Shown: positions 25,201-39,173, counted from the stretch's first letter. The stretch is DNA of 64,000 bases from Formicarius rufipectus (GCA_013399695.1 VXAU01002491.1:124001-188000); one strand, 5' to 3'. The notes: generated by a model from the sequence alone, not told the origin. Numbers and translations are program-made.

Positions 25201-25419
25201 TGCCTTTAGGCAGTGTAATAAAAACCCGTCATGATGCTTGAGGAACCTGCAAGATTATGGCGAGCAGGATATGCCTGGATTTAGGAGGCAATATAGGGCA
25301 AAGGGATATGGGATGTATACCTGTCAGCTTCTGGGTGAAGGAGAAAAAGCAAAGATGGAAAAATGAGATAGGAGCAGGTATTCCAGCAGCCCTCCACATG
25401 GCCTGTTTCTATGAGTGGT

Positions 25420-25634
25420 GAAGCTGGCCCCTGTGCAGCAATTCTTCATTCTTCTGACTGGCTTCTTTGCTTAGCCAGTTACATCGCCAGTGGCATTTGC
25501 CTGTTCCTATCTGCAAACATAATCCAGCCCTCAAGCACATGGTGTGACTCTTGGGGATGGACCAGTGCAGGGCTGAGTTTTGGACTCGATGATCCCTGTG
25601 GGTCCCTTTCAACTCGGCATATTCTGTGATTGCC
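25420..25634 (+). mobile_element. CR1 LINE, 3'-end fragment (forward)
   Basis: GGGGATGGACCAGTGCAGGG, then TTTTGGACTCGATGATCCCT, GTGGGTCCCTTTCAACTCGG and CATATTCTGTGATT match the 3' terminus of a CR1 subfamily. The forward octamer-like tail ends near 25632. The upstream half (25420-25545) is diverged, so the 5' edge is uncertain. Open frames of 98-127 codons crossing here are not genes. Confidence 0.8.
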
Positions 25635-27750
25635 TTCCCACTCCCTCTGGCTCTCAGGATGCCTACCAACAGGATGCAATTGAATTTCCTCCAACAATAA
25701 CGATCCCAGTCCAACCTGTGAGAACTTGGTCAGAGGTGAAACAGCCTTCTTGGGCTTTGTACCTGCTTTTAACAATTGTTTTTAGCAGAGGACACAGCAA
25801 GCAGCAGCACCAGTTCAGGCAGGGATATCACTTCCCACTTGTCCCACCTCCACTACACAAAGTGACAATTTGCAGAGATCCTTACTTTTATATTTATGCC
25901 AAGGTCCATTCACTTCTGTTGGTGGTGTTATTATTGATTACTACATTTATTTGCACAGTTTAAGTTCCTCTTTTTCACGTGCCTCTACTTTATGCAGAGG
26001 GTCAGGCAGTATACGCCAAAGTATACGTATGTTAATGTGTATTCAATAGCTCCATTTTCCATCCTATTGTTATAGAAGGAATGCAGATACTCTTGCTCTC
26101 CTTCTTCCTAAATTCGTCAGGAAAGTTGAATAATGAGAAGAATGGAGAAGAAAGATGCAAGCCTTTGTGGTGCCTTCTTCTCATCACTTCTTTGTGTTGA
26201 AATGGACACAGGGAAGAAAGATGCTTTAAATTAATCACCAGTTAGAAAGACACTGCATACTTGCATCCACAAGAGCAATTTGGGAGACAGTATTGCCAGA
26301 GGATCTGATCTCACACTCCAGACCATACATAACCTGCACATGTGCAAACGCACCAGCTGCACTGGTGCCGTAAAACCTTAAGAGTGATTTGCAATTTTTA
26401 ATTTTACATAACCCTTGGATTTTGGTATAATTATACCTATTTTAGACACCTGTAGACCATAAGAGAGAAATTGTTTAGGTCATGAACCAAAACGGCATTG
26501 GATCCAAAACGCAGTTGTTCAGAGTTCACCGTAAAACTGAAGAAATTCATGCAGAAGGACTACTGAACCATGGATGAAACAGTTTTAGAAACTAGATGCA
26601 CTGTTAACATTCAAGACTTCCCTTTTAAAATCCACAATAGTTACATAGTAGGAAATCTCTGTTCGGATAACTAAATACTCTATTGATAGCCTGTAGTGAA
26701 GGGTGAAGTCAATTGCATGTATTTTTAAAATATTCCAAACTCCAAGTCCTTTCAACTCCCCTTTTCCTATTTTCACAGCAAGTGTAACTGCTGACATGTA
26801 ATACAGCTATACTGTATTAAATAACTATAAAGTTTAACTTTTAAATCAATTAAAATACTCCTCCATTATATGTCAGAGTGACAAGTAATAGCCTGCTGAG
26901 TGCCATGGAAAATTTTGGTCAAATAGCAGACGAGGGCTGCAATCACTGACTGATACCTAGAGCAAAGGCTTTTGGTAATTCTCCCACAAGCAATCACAAT
27001 TGCTGACAAAGTTCAAATTTGTCTTGACAGGATTGTCAAGGCAAACTAGAAATGTTCACAATTGCAAGTCAAAGAATTCATTTTTATTCAGCTGAAATTC
27101 ACCCTACTGTTCACATACTAATGATACACAGCACTGTACCTACCACTCTCTCTGGCTAAATAGCTGAAACCCATGCAGCAAAGACTAAAGGAAAATGGGA
27201 ACACTAAGCCAAATGCCAACCAGGAAAGTTATGCTCTACAACTAACACAGCCCCAAGTTCATCTCCCAAATCCTCTATATGCTGTCAAAAACTCTATTGC
27301 AATACATAGCAGGCCTAGATTTTGGAAAGTAGCTTGCTTTAAGTTCAGCAGGAATAAGAAGTTGGTACAATAAATGAAAACACCACTATCCCTTCCAGTT
27401 AAGGAAAAGGATGTGTAACTGTTCGTGCACAAAAGCACATTACTGTAAAGGCAAACTGGCAGCTGAGTGTGCATAATTATCTGTTTATGCATGAATTAAC
27501 ACAATTTATATAGAAATCAAGGTGTATAGCAGAGTGAGCAAACATTATTACTTACTAAACCATCACCACCTCCCCAGAACTCACTTTTGCCGCCTGAGGC
27601 ACAGACTTTCAATTTCATTTAGCAAGGATCTCGATATTTACATTCATTGTTGTACCACAAATATTACTCACAACAGGTCCCACATAGAGCCAATTAAAAC
27701 CAAACTGAAGGAACCTGATGACACATGTTCTTCACTTCATTAAGCAATTT
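25635..27750. other. intronic stretch without recognisable gene
   Basis: AT-rich unique sequence. The interval 26885-27080 has an interrupted palindrome (CTTGACA and TGTCAAG at 27023-27040) and a conserved-element look. No coding or transposon signature. Confidence 0.6.
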
Positions 27751-27875
27751 CATAGAATCACTGAATGGGTTGGAAAAGACCTTAAAGATCATCTAATGCC
27801 AAGCCCCCTGCCATGGACAAGGACACCTTCCACTTGACCAGGTTGCTCAAAGCCCCATCCAACCTGGCTTCGAAT
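27751..27875 (-). mobile_element. CR1 LINE, truncated 3' end (reverse)
   Basis: Plus-strand CATAGAATCACTGAATGGGT, TGGAAAAGACCTTAAAGATC, CCCCCTGCCATGGACAAGGA, CACCTTCCACTTGACCAGGT, TGCTCAAAGCCCCATCCAAC and CTGGCTTCGAA are the antisense of the CR1 3' end at fairly low divergence. The copy stops abruptly at about 27875, so it is a 5'-truncated insertion of about 125 bases. Confidence 0.92.
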
Positions 27876-30800
27876 TTCTGCCTATTCTAAAACAATCTGC
27901 TTCTTTTTTCCCCCTCCTGTAGCCTTCAAATTTACTTCTGCTAAAAACAGGTGTGCAATATGCAGAATAAGCACTCAGGGAAGAAAGAAGATGACTCAAC
28001 AAAGAGTAAGCGTTGAGCATCCATAGTTTCAAATGTTGCAGCAATCACAGTGTAACTTAATTTTATTACATGGTTGGAAGATGAAAGAAGTCCCTGCTGT
28101 CCACACTTGCACACCTTCCAGCTTCAAACCACCTCACTACATGCAAGTCCCGGCGTGGGAGCCCACCACTGCCACAAAGCAGTAAAATTACTTACTTCCA
28201 TATTTGCTTTCTGTGTTCCCCAAAAATGCACGCAAAATTAAGGAAGTGCTGAGCTCCAAAGTATACAAAAGCGGTTCTGCAATTTTAAAAAATCGTTACA
28301 TTGTTATTCAAGAGCAGGAATAATGAAATATAAGAGTATAATAATGTTTCCTTAGTCTTTCTCCTTCCTGCTTGCAATGTTTAATAGGAGAAAATGCTAA
28401 CTAGCCCCTTTCCTCTGGTGGGGACACTAATTGCATGCCTTTACTCCTTCCAGTCACTTCTTTTAATGGAACTGGTAAGAGATAACAGCTAAAATTGAAT
28501 AGCTGTAATAGCTACCCCACTGTCAAATTTAGTTGGAGTTGGCTGACATTCAAAACTTATTAGGCGGGAACACACAGACAGCTCAGTTACATAAAAACCT
28601 CCTCAGGCTCTGTCTGGGGTTCTGCTGGACTTGCTACTATAAACCAGCAACTGTTTCCAGCAGGTTCCCTGTTGCAGAGACTCACCAGATTCACCTATTT
28701 GTTTAGTTTTGCACATACCTAGTTACTGAATTTCCAAATGCCTGACCCCAGTGGATAGTGTCATCATCTTCTGTGGGGTTTTGGACTCCAAGTCTGCACT
28801 TCCTTTGAACACATCTTGCAGTATCTCCAGGACTTGCCTCAGAGCCGTTCTGATTTTAATGAGCCCATAGAAAGCGGCTTCAGGCAACACACTACAATGT
28901 CCATCCTCTTCTTTGAAAATCTGTATCTGTGCTCCTGCATCTACAGAAACAGTGTTTCTAAGCTACTTGAGAACACCTAAAACCTTTTCCAGGCTTTTTA
29001 CACCAGCAAGGACTCGAAGGCAGTCCCAGAGGAACTCACTAATGCTTGGAAGAAACAAGGCTGTTATCCAAATTTCATAGTCATACAGAGGAATGTTAAT
29101 AGAAGTAAATGCATACCAAGCACTAGTTTGAAGTTAACACTTCTTTCATTCCAGAAACATTGCTTTAATCTCACAAATGCTGCTCTGCCTTTTGTTATCC
29201 CCTTTTGTGACTGCGTTGTCAAGCACAGCACTCAGGCAACTTGCTGCAGGAGGAGCAGAAATTGCCTACAAACGTCAAGCCTACACCACCAACAGGAGTG
29301 TCTTCTAGCAGAGCAAGGCTGAGACAGGACCTCAAGTTTCCATCACTAAAATGCTAAGGCCAAGCTGTTTGCCAGCATAATCTGGAGAGAGTCAGTCCCT
29401 CTTGCTCTCAAACATTTGGGGACCAACTGCATTCACTGGCAGAGAGTGGGGCTGCAGGTCCTCAGCTGTGAGACCTCAGATTTAATGCAAACCTGCTGAA
29501 AATTGAAAATTCCAGGAGTCCTGTGACCCAGAATGAAGTTTCACCTATTACCGTCACCAAACATGTCAAGAAGCAGTCCTGCCTCCAAGACACCAAGGTG
29601 GATCAGGGCAGGGACATGTCTCGTGCCTTTCGGATGGAGGAAAGCTGTGCCATTCTGCCCTGAGGAATTGTTTTCTTGTCCTTGATGCCTGCAAACAGTT
29701 GTGCTTTTGTCAGGCCAGGTGATGTTCTCTGACCAGCTACTCCAGCAGAAGTACCACAAGTGCCTGCTGCCCTTCTCTGCACTATTTACCAGACAGACAG
29801 AAGAGTTTCTGCTAGTTTGCTTCCTGCTGTTCTCGGCTGGGTAGGTCAGAAAACTTCATTTAATGCTTCATTAGACATTAGACAGAAATTTTAAGAAACT
29901 GGTGAAGTGTTCACTCCATTGATTTGGCATTTCCTCATACCTGGCTCTCAGCATTTGACCATCTTGATTACGGATTGATGCAACACCACTGAATTTACAG
30001 ATTACTTTTAAGCAGCCATAGAACTTCATGACTGTTCTTACACCTTTCCCGTCATTGCAGTTAAAGCATAAACCAATGGCAAACTCCCCCTGCTTCTGGT
30101 TTTTGAAGGAACTGCATATGTAGCCACCAAAACCTCACAGTGGCCACTGTGAAAGTGGTGCCAGTAAACTTTTCCCAGGCTGCCTGTGACCACTGTGATA
30201 GCTCCTTAGAAACACTAGTCCCACCTGGCAGCAGAAGATATAACAACCAGAAGAAAATCGAGGAAAAGAACAGAACAGAAGTGGTTTCCATAAATGTTGT
30301 CTATACTGCTTAAAGCACAACCTCCAAATAAATCAACTGGCTGTGCTCTTTAAGGCATTTACTATTTTGAAGTTACTATGGTTGCAAGAAAACACCCACG
30401 CAACAAACTATGGCATAAAGAGAGTCTAAATCTATGAATGAATATTGATAAACTGCTGACCATGATGCACCATAATTATTCTGAGAGCATGAGGTCACAA
30501 TCCTAAAGTATGAAACTGCTGAAATGATATTTTTTGAAGTTTCATCTTTCCCTTATGCATAAAAATCTCTGCTAAGCCTGCAAAATCTTGACCTCAAATT
30601 TAAGGACATTATGCTACTTTAATGAATTATATAGAAGGCTTGACTTGTGATCAAGAAAATATTAAGTCTTGGATTATTAGATTCTACATTGTTTCTTTAC
30701 TCATTAAACCTGAAGAGCTTTCATTAAAAATAGAGTAATTCAATTCACTGACATATTATTAACAAAACATGATATACATATTTAAAATCCAATGCTGTGA

Positions 30801-33242
30801 AACAGATGACAAGGATAAACTGAACAGCTGGAATTCAGATGATGTAAAAGAAACACAAAATCTTATATATAACGCAGGGGTTTCAACATTATAACTTAAT
30901 GTCCATTACAATAAATTTGGCCTATATCATGAAAAAAAAAAGTTTACAGAAAAAAATACTGATTACTTTGGATATTGTTGTCTTAAGCAAATACACTTCA
31001 GCTCTATACTTAATTAGAAGACAAATTTTGTCACAGTGTCTCCTATTCCTCTTCAAAATTTGACATATTTTCGCTGTGCCTGGTAAGGCTGCAGTGGCCT
31101 GTCTGCATGATTGAGAAGTTACCCACCAAGACTGCTACTCAAGTGCACAAGTGTGGCCATCAGCCCGATTAACTATTTATGAGCTGTTCCACTGCTCTAA
31201 AAAAAGTGCATTGCTATCAGAGAAAAAAAAAAAAGCTCATTAGAAAGCAGCTTGTTAAGGTATTTTTAAATGTAACTCTGCAATTTCAGTAGACACATGC
31301 ACATTATTTTTTAAGGAGAGAGGAACCGAAGCATTTTACTCTGGAGCTGAGTGCTTTAAAACTTTAATGAAGAAAGGATTTAAGATTGTATTATAGGAAA
31401 TAATGTCTCACTGACAGAAAGGTAGTTAAGATAATCCTTCAGGTCTTTTCCACGTCTTACTTCAGTGCCCTTTTACCCTAGCCATGCATATGCTTCCAAG
31501 AAGTCTGAAGACTGGCAGGGAAACAGGGACAGAATGCTGCTTCCAGGTAAGGGAACCTCTGCCCCAGTTTCCCTTCACATCCACAACACTACTAGAAATG
31601 ACCCTGCACTCCTAAGCTGAAACTCCTCCTCTCTCAAATGGAGAAAAATTTAAATTATTTAAGCAATGAAGTGGCAAAATTATTCTCTTCTGATTATGCC
31701 GAGAGGTGGGGGAGAGAAAAAGGGGGGAGCGGGGAGAAAATGGCAAACCTATCTTGGTCTTGCAACTCTACCAACCACCAAGTTGCTAAGCTCTTCAGAG
31801 TGCTCTGAGCTGCTCCGGTTATTACTGATGGTACAGAAGATTGTACATATCATTTTTGTATTACTGCAGTCCTCCAGTCTTTCAAGAAATTTGCACATGT
31901 AAAATGATCCATACCACTTAAAGCTGTGCCTTTCCTTCCCAATTTTCTGCAATTTCCTCATTAAAAGTACCCACGAAGCCATCTTACCTGATGTTCTACC
32001 AGGTTTGGACAAACCACAAAAAGTATTTCACAACTGAAACTACCAGACTGATGAGTGACACTAAAGCATGACCTGTCAGACTGTTACTGAACTTCACCTT
32101 TTAAATTCCCATCTACTCAGCTGTTTCAAACACACGTAGTTTTGTTAGTCCAAATGAGCTTGTTGCTTAAAATACTCCTGCGTCCCACACATTTGCTCCT
32201 GGAAGGTAACACAATGAAGCCCACCTGAAATGGTGTCTGGCACGGTTACCTGTCTCAAGCCCTCACGTTATTTTACAGCATGCTTTCCTGCTGTGAGTTT
32301 ACCAGGACAAGGTTTTCCTGCAATGAAGCATGCTGGCCTCTGCGTGAGGACACGTTACCCAAAAATGTCATAAACAAAAAACCATGCTGTAAATTGATGT
32401 CAACTTCCTGCTCACATTTGACCTTAACATCTACCTGCTCGCATGTCCAGATCTCTGAGGAGGACTCTATTGATCCAACACCTTTCTAGGTTACTTGTCT
32501 GTATTAACACTGACAGTCCAATAGCCTTTCTTTCCCTCTCTCCCCCACCTCTATTTTTGTGTCCTCATAAACAATACCACCTAAAAATAAAATGATATGC
32601 AAGAATAACTAAGGGCAACAGTGAGACTTCACCCAGCAATGGAGTCAAAAATTGACATTTTCAGCTGCTCATGCTGCTGACTCCAACCCAGTTAGGACCA
32701 GCTTCAAAACTGCATCAGATTGGATACAGAAACACAATTCGGAGCTGCTCCAGAGTTTTGTTGCAGTTCCCTGACAGACTGCAGAGGGGAGCTAACAGAG
32801 CAGAGGACAACTGACACACATGAAGAATAATGATCCTCCCCCACCACAAATCTCAGTTCCCTACAAGGAATGTATATGAAATACAGTACAGTACATATAG
32901 GTACCAACTACAGAGAAACAGAATAATGAAAAAATTGGCTTTCTCCTGGTTTTCCCAGTAAGAAAACATTAGTGTTAAACTACGTGATTAGCTCCTTAGT
33001 GAACTATCATATATTTTATTTATATAGTTATTTTCTTCCTATGTTTTTTCACAGCCTTTTAGCTTTTAGCCTTTCAGCTGAAGGCGATCTCAACATTTTA
33101 TACATTATGAGGTCAAAGTGGGTATCAGTGTTTAACAACAATTCCCTGAAATCTCTTGGGAGAAGAGAGAGAACGGATGGGGAAAAAAGAAATTAAGGGG
33201 TATATTTAGCCCTATCTCTAACCATTTTACCACAACATGGAG

Positions 33243-33304
33243 GGAAGGGGGGGAAGCAGAAAGTCTAATTTAGGGGGTGGGGGAAAGCACAAAGTCTAAT
33301 TTAG
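33243..33304. repeat. two tandem 31-bp G-rich units
   Basis: AAAGTCTAATTTAG occurs at 33260-33273 and again at 33291-33304, each preceded by a G-run and AAGCA or AAAGCA. The period is 31 bases. The G-runs (33242-33244, 33247-33253, 33273-33277, 33279-33283) could in principle support a long-loop quadruplex. Confidence 0.85.
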
Positions 33305-34897
33305 TAGTCTGAATGATATATTGGAAGCTCTACATGCTTCCAGGGCTACTTCTAAAGAAAGTTTTATGCTTATGAAAGTCTGTTCATGGAAAGGTACCAT
33401 ATGCTTATAATCATTTATCCTTTATACAATGCATACTTCATGAAATTTGTATGGTCTTCTTTTTTTTACCCTTCCCCAAGAGTGAGATTCACAGATCTGA
33501 AAGGATGCTAAATACTAAATCTGTAAAAGTTCATGACAGTCTGTGGCAAAACTCCATTTTACTTTGGATTAAATACACTTGGTGACATTCCAAACAAGTC
33601 CGTCAATGCATGCACAAATGGGATTACTGGTTCCCCAGGAGAGAGATATCACTTGTTTGCTCTGTGTGTGCTCTATGAAGACATTTGTGTCTAAGTTGAC
33701 AAGGATGTTATCTTGATGCACAGAATACTTCGGCAAGTGCTGGAAGTCGCATGTGTCTGCTCAGCTGAGAAAGGGGTTCAATGTCCCACTCAGGAGTTCT
33801 AAGCACTAACTGTAATGCTTATACAAGTTTTGCAAACTTGTGTATGAATTGAAACAGGCAAGAAGGCCCTTCTCTCCCCTGGATCTTTACTCGTTTTATA
33901 GCTAATATTCCAGTTATTTGAGGAGACTTCACTGATTGCAAATAATGCTTCACTGTCTTTCCATCTCCCTATTATGGCTAGGGATGAATTCACACAGTCT
34001 TTTAAAACTTTTCCCCAGTCTTTGGTCAGTATCTGTTAAGTATTTTAGATTGAACTGCCTCTTCTGCAGTGTTATAGCCTAATTGACGCATTAAACTTCA
34101 GCCCATTAAGGAGACTGGAAGAGTTACATATACTTTTCAGTCCTAAGCTTTCAGTTCAAGAGATTTTCCCTTGTGACTGCCTTAGTTTGTATTCCCTTCC
34201 ATATTTCCTCAAGCTTTTCTCTCAAGATTCAGACGTTTTTCTCTACTCTTCTGCATGCTAAACACATCTTCGGGTAGGATTCAAAGGGCTCAGATGTCAG
34301 GTATGTAAACTATTTTTCCTTTAAGAGCAGGATTGGCACATTAGGCTATTTCTAAGATTAGTGTATTTGAGGCAGAAACCTGCCTTCAAGTCTTATTCTC
34401 TTTTATCAGCAACAACATCTTGAACATGTAGGCTATGGTGAAATAAGAAATGTTGTATTCATTGACCTTTTTGCTAAGGTGTGTCAGCATTAAATCTGAA
34501 TATACTGCACTACTTGTACATATACAGTTCCCCAGGTTTCTTCCAGTCTTTTTCATCTAAATACAAAACTTGGAGCTATTTTTAACTCTTCCCAACTCAG
34601 TCAGAAATCATATATACAATGCCTGCACTAAAGTAAAAGTACTGCCTTTGGCATTTGTGGTTGTCTTCTGAAGGTTACGTCTGTGTATAACCCACAGTAT
34701 TTTATCCTAGACCTTTATTCAAACTAAAGTGACTGTGTAATCATCCATAATTCAAAGGCAGCACCTGTTGGGTTTGTATTAACAACTTGATACTTACGTA
34801 AACTGTTTGGAGCTGGGGCTGGCAAAACTATCCTGTACTAGCAAATCCTACACTGCTGGAATTGAGATTGGTTTCAGTAAATTACACCAATATTTTC

Positions 34898-34935
34898 ATT
34901 TATTAAAAAAAAAACAACCAACCAACCAAAAAAGT
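34898..34935. repeat. poly-A and CAAC tetranucleotide tract
   Basis: About ten A followed by CAACCAACCAACCA and A6. Simple sequence. Confidence 0.85.
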
Positions 34936-36312
34936 ATAATGAATAGGACAACCTCCAGGCAATATGTTCAAAATGTAAAAGAAATCAAATATCAAGTGAT
35001 ATATTTAGAAAAGTAAGTTTCGTAAAAAAAAAAAGACAGACAATTCCACTCCACCATTTTTCTCTCTTTCTAAACATTTCCTCACTTCCCAACAGAGTAC
35101 ATGTAAAACTAACCTGGTCCCTCTGGGGTCACTGTGGTGGGCACTGCTTTTCAGGCAGCCTTGCAGAAAGTAGTTATGTAATATTTCTATCAATATACAA
35201 CATTCAATGTAGTGCCAGCTCTTCACAATTCCCATTTTTAAAAGATAAATGCAAATCTACTCCTTAGACTGACATACGTGCATCTCAAAAATCTAACAGA
35301 CACATTTTGGGGAATGAAGATGGGCAACTGACACAAACCATGGTCAAAATTCTCCAAACTTACTTATTAAAAAGTAGCAATTGAAGATTTAAAAAGCTAG
35401 AAAAATCAGTTTGATGCCATCTCAACAACTTGGTACTTACCCATGCTAACTCACAGTTCATTGGGTACAGTACCCTTACGAGCATCCCGTAACACTGCAA
35501 AGTCAGAGCACGTAGATGATCAGTGAGGCAAATCCTCCAAGTGACTTGTATATTCAATGAGGGAGACAAGGTAATTTTTATCATCATATCTAATCACAAA
35601 TTAAAGTCATCTCAAGGCTGCTGTAGCTTATAGCTACTTAAAAGGCCAGTCCAAAAGCTAAGGAGGCCAGGTTGGATGGAGGATCATGAGGATGCCTTGG
35701 CACCAACGTGCATAGAGCTTCAGAAATGGGTTCTACATGACTGAACCATCGTGTGCACAATGAAGGCTGCTGTGCCTTAGTCTCTGGTTTGATGACCACA
35801 TCCAGACTTAACGTATACATATTTCTATAATTAAAATTATTATAACAGCAAACTAATATGTACATATACACAGTAACATGCAGTTGTTTGGGTACAGTGC
35901 CATTTTACTTCTAGGTCTCAGAAACAGGAAAATATATTTTTTTAAAAGTAATTATGAAGACAGGTGGGATACAACAATATTTTCCTTCTGGTATTGGTTG
36001 TCTTGAAGATTAACAGTGGGCAGAAACCCTTTAATCAACTCAGTTCTACACTACTTATAAATTTAATGCTGCCATTTTACTGCATAAATCATGATCAAAT
36101 TAAGTGTCTATGAAATACAGAGTCTGTTTCCTCCTTTTCCTAATCCCCATCATGAAAGAGACCACTAATTCATCACAGAGAAATAACAATGAAATGCCAT
36201 GAGGAACTCTGACACAAAACCAGTCACACCCAGAAGAATCTATCTTTCCAAGGTCTGTGATAGCTACCAAATAACCTGACAGTGATATGCTCCCATTTCA
36301 CAGATATGAAAA

Positions 36313-36353
36313 AAATGTTAATTAAAAAATAATAATTTAAAAAATTAACATTT
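36313..36353. repeat. AT-rich inverted repeat, 11-bp arms
   Basis: AAATGTTAATT at 36313-36323 is the exact reverse complement of AATTAACATTT at 36343-36353. The 19-base spacer is almost pure A/T. It may extrude as a hairpin. I do not recognise it as a transposon terminus. Confidence 0.85.
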
Positions 36354-37893
36354 AAGTATTCTGGACAGGGTCCCATGCTGGCCATTTCAAGGAATATGAT
36401 GTAACAAGAAAAAAATCAATGAAGGCGAACACTGGAGAGGTTTCGTGTTCAGGAGAAGATACTGTAGCATCAGTCTTCAACAATCAGGAAATGAAAAGAC
36501 TAATTCTGAAAACACACCCAGTTCTTCATCATGTATTATTCTGCCTCCCTATATTTCTTGCAAAAACCAAATATCTCATTCAAAATACAAATACAGTTCG
36601 GATGTTGTAGAAACCTGTCTTGTCCAGCACTCTCTACCAACACGGTCCTGAAGAAACAAAGTCAAATAAACTTATGCCAGGGAACTGTTTTCCCCTGTGA
36701 AACACTTGTGAATTCTGAAGGAATGATACTCCTCCATGCCAAATGGACATGATTTCGGTTATCAGTCCTTTGAGATGGGATAAGCCAGTGGTATAGTTAA
36801 GAACAGAAACAGAATCCCAAATCATCCATTCTACAACAACATTAGAAATTTCCTGCAAGGATCCTTATTTCTATTCATCAGCTAAAGAAACTGATGGAGA
36901 AGTCTCAAGTTCTTTTTACGAAAATCTCCAGGGACATTTCCATTTCTGGTTCATGGTAATGCGAATTTGCCCTGCCTTTACTCAAGGGTACTCTGGTCTT
37001 TGAGCCTCAGAATTAAAAAGCTATTGATTATAACCAAATTGAATATTCAATTTGAACAGAAGATTTTACTTTTACAGGGACTGTTAGCACAAGCAAAGCC
37101 AGAGCTCTATCTCTGCAGCCACATATTCCACTATGGGGCCAACCACTGCTTCCAGCAGACACATCACAGAGGTGAGCAGTATGAGTGTATAATCTCAGAT
37201 GATATGATCCAGTAACTGGAAAGGCAGGAAAATTTCTGAGCCCAGATGAGGCCCAAGTTCCTATTATTAGTCAGATAGCCAAAATCTTGAGATCCCAAGA
37301 GGCAAACCTCTTCAGCAGAGTTATACTGCATCCAGCCACAATGCAAGACCAATCTAACTACCACTAACTTTTAAAGAAACAAAGAGAATGGCAGGTCGAA
37401 AAACAGAACAAAATACACACTTAAATTCAGAGGTGTACACAACAATATAGAGCCTTATATCCATCTACCCAAATCCAGAGAGCACACTTGTCCATCCAGT
37501 AGGAGTCACAAGCTATAAAACTTAAAGAGTATTATGAAAAAGCAAAAAATTATACAGAAAGCCTAATACAAGGGAAAAAAATACGATCTAGAGACAAAGA
37601 ATCAATTTCAGCAAGTTGTGAGCACTTAACCATTGGTTTCATAGTCTTACAGTAAGATCTGAGTCTCACCATGAGCCACGATAAGATTCCCACCATGAAA
37701 TGTGGGCCAGACATTCACTTCATGACTGACAGAGGACAGCAGATCAGCTCCTGGGCTGCATTACAGTGAAATCCATCCCTCACACTAGCCCCCAGGAAGT
37801 CTTAGTCAGAAAGCCAAAGCAAGAACATGAGCAATGTTCAAGGAAGCAGCCAGGAGGCACACATACTCGACAGAAACTATATCCTCACAAAAA

Positions 37894-37980
37894 TTGTTGT
37901 TGTTGTTGTTGTTTTTTTGTTTGTTTTTGGTTTTTGTTTTGGTTTTTGTTTGTGGTGGTTTGTTTTTTTTTGGTTTTTCC
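37894..37980. repeat. GTT and GTTT simple repeat
   Basis: TTG trinucleotides (about six) run into a T-rich GTTT/GGTTTTT tract of about 85 bases. The Val/Phe-rich frames crossing it are artefacts. Confidence 0.95.
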
Positions 37981-39148
37981 AATTAGGTAAAAATAAGCTT
38001 AAGTATATTAAATTCTAGCAAACGACACATGCTTTCCTCCTCCCTCCTCCTAAACCTTAAGATCAAGGGAGTAAAGATTTTTTTTTCCTTGTAACTAAAA
38101 TTTCAGTTATATTCCCTCATTCGTACTGTAACCTTTTCTGGTTCAGAGCTGGAGAATGAAAACAAACAAACAACACAATAACCAAAACAAAAAACTGTAA
38201 AGGCTCTAGGACATAGATTTCTTTAAAACACACATTTCAGTGTTACGTGAAGCTAGGGAATAATTAAGCAGTGCTTATAATTTACAGTATGCAGAGAGGA
38301 ACTGTAATAACTGTACATCTGTGCAGGGGGCTGAAGAGGCAGAGATGAGGTTTTATTCCATCTCTCCCACACTCCTAAAGGACATGGCAAGCTGGCATTA
38401 GAGCCAAGCAGTAAGGTAAGCACTTGGAAGGTGACAAAGCCTGCACGTGAACGGCATCTAAGTCTCTTGAAAATTATGTGTATGTATATACACACACCAT
38501 ATATAGATATGTCACCAAATAAACTGTCTGCAAAGCCTCCATCGAAGGCTCAGGCTGTCACTGCTGGGAGCCAGAAGCTAAATGTCATTAGGGCACAGAC
38601 TCTGATGCAACTTGCCAAGAGGCAGGAGCTGCATGGAGGTCCTGCTGTACCCAAACTGTGTATTGCTGGTATGCAGCTCTCCATAGGATTATCCCATTGC
38701 TGAGTTACCCCCACTGAATCAGCAACCACAGCACACACCCCTGTGCAGTCACCTGCCCTCCTGTGGACAGCATATGATAGACTAGGGACAGTTGAAAAAC
38801 ATTGGAAAGAAAAAAAAAAAGAACAACCCCCCCACAAATCCTCAGGAAAACCAACATCTGGCATGTGCTCAGGTTGATTCCACGTCCTACAGTTACAACT
38901 GCAAAATACCGTAAAATTTTAAAGGTAATATATTAACTATTCCCACAACCCATTTTGCATTTTTTAATTTTGTGGCCAAGTAATGCTAGTGGAACAACAG
39001 CTATAATTAAACTTGCCAAACAACTCTCCCCTGACAGAGAGAGTAAAGTTACTTCTTTGTTTAAAACTAAGCATTAACATTTGACATCATGGGTGTGTTT
39101 CAGGCCAAAAGAATCCACTTTTCAGGAAAAGTGTTATAGATGCTTATG

Positions 39149-39173
39149 AAAAAAAAAAAAAAAAAAAAAAAAA
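39149..39173. repeat. poly-A run of 25
   Basis: The longest A homopolymer seen here, followed by CAACAAAAAACC. It could be a retrocopy tail, but the upstream 200 bases match nothing I recognise. Confidence 0.95.

Larger units (their letters stand above)
16567..25419. other. long intronic stretch without recognisable gene or transposon
   Basis: Nearly 9 kb of AT-rich unique sequence. Simple repeats lie at 17349-17430 (TA/CA) and 19186-19240 (CA-rich). The part 19385-19570 looks like possible conserved noncoding DNA. GC-richer spots near 20.2-20.4 kb and 21.0-21.2 kb show no domain or repeat family that I recognise. Confidence 0.55.
27876..36312. other. long intronic stretch without recognisable gene or transposon
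   Basis: AT-rich unique sequence with poly-A (31221-31232), a 31-base tandem G-rich duplication (33243-33304) and an A/CAAC tract (34898-34935). Frames of 60-87 codons look random. I see no CR1 phrases in it. Confidence 0.55.

Noticed and set aside
25580..25963. 127-codon plus-strand frame as a gene
   Set aside because: It begins inside a CR1 3' end and runs into unrelated sequence. No homology is recognised.
37766..38018. Val/Phe-rich hydrophobic peptides resembling transmembrane segments
   Set aside because: They are translations of the GTT/GTTT simple repeat.
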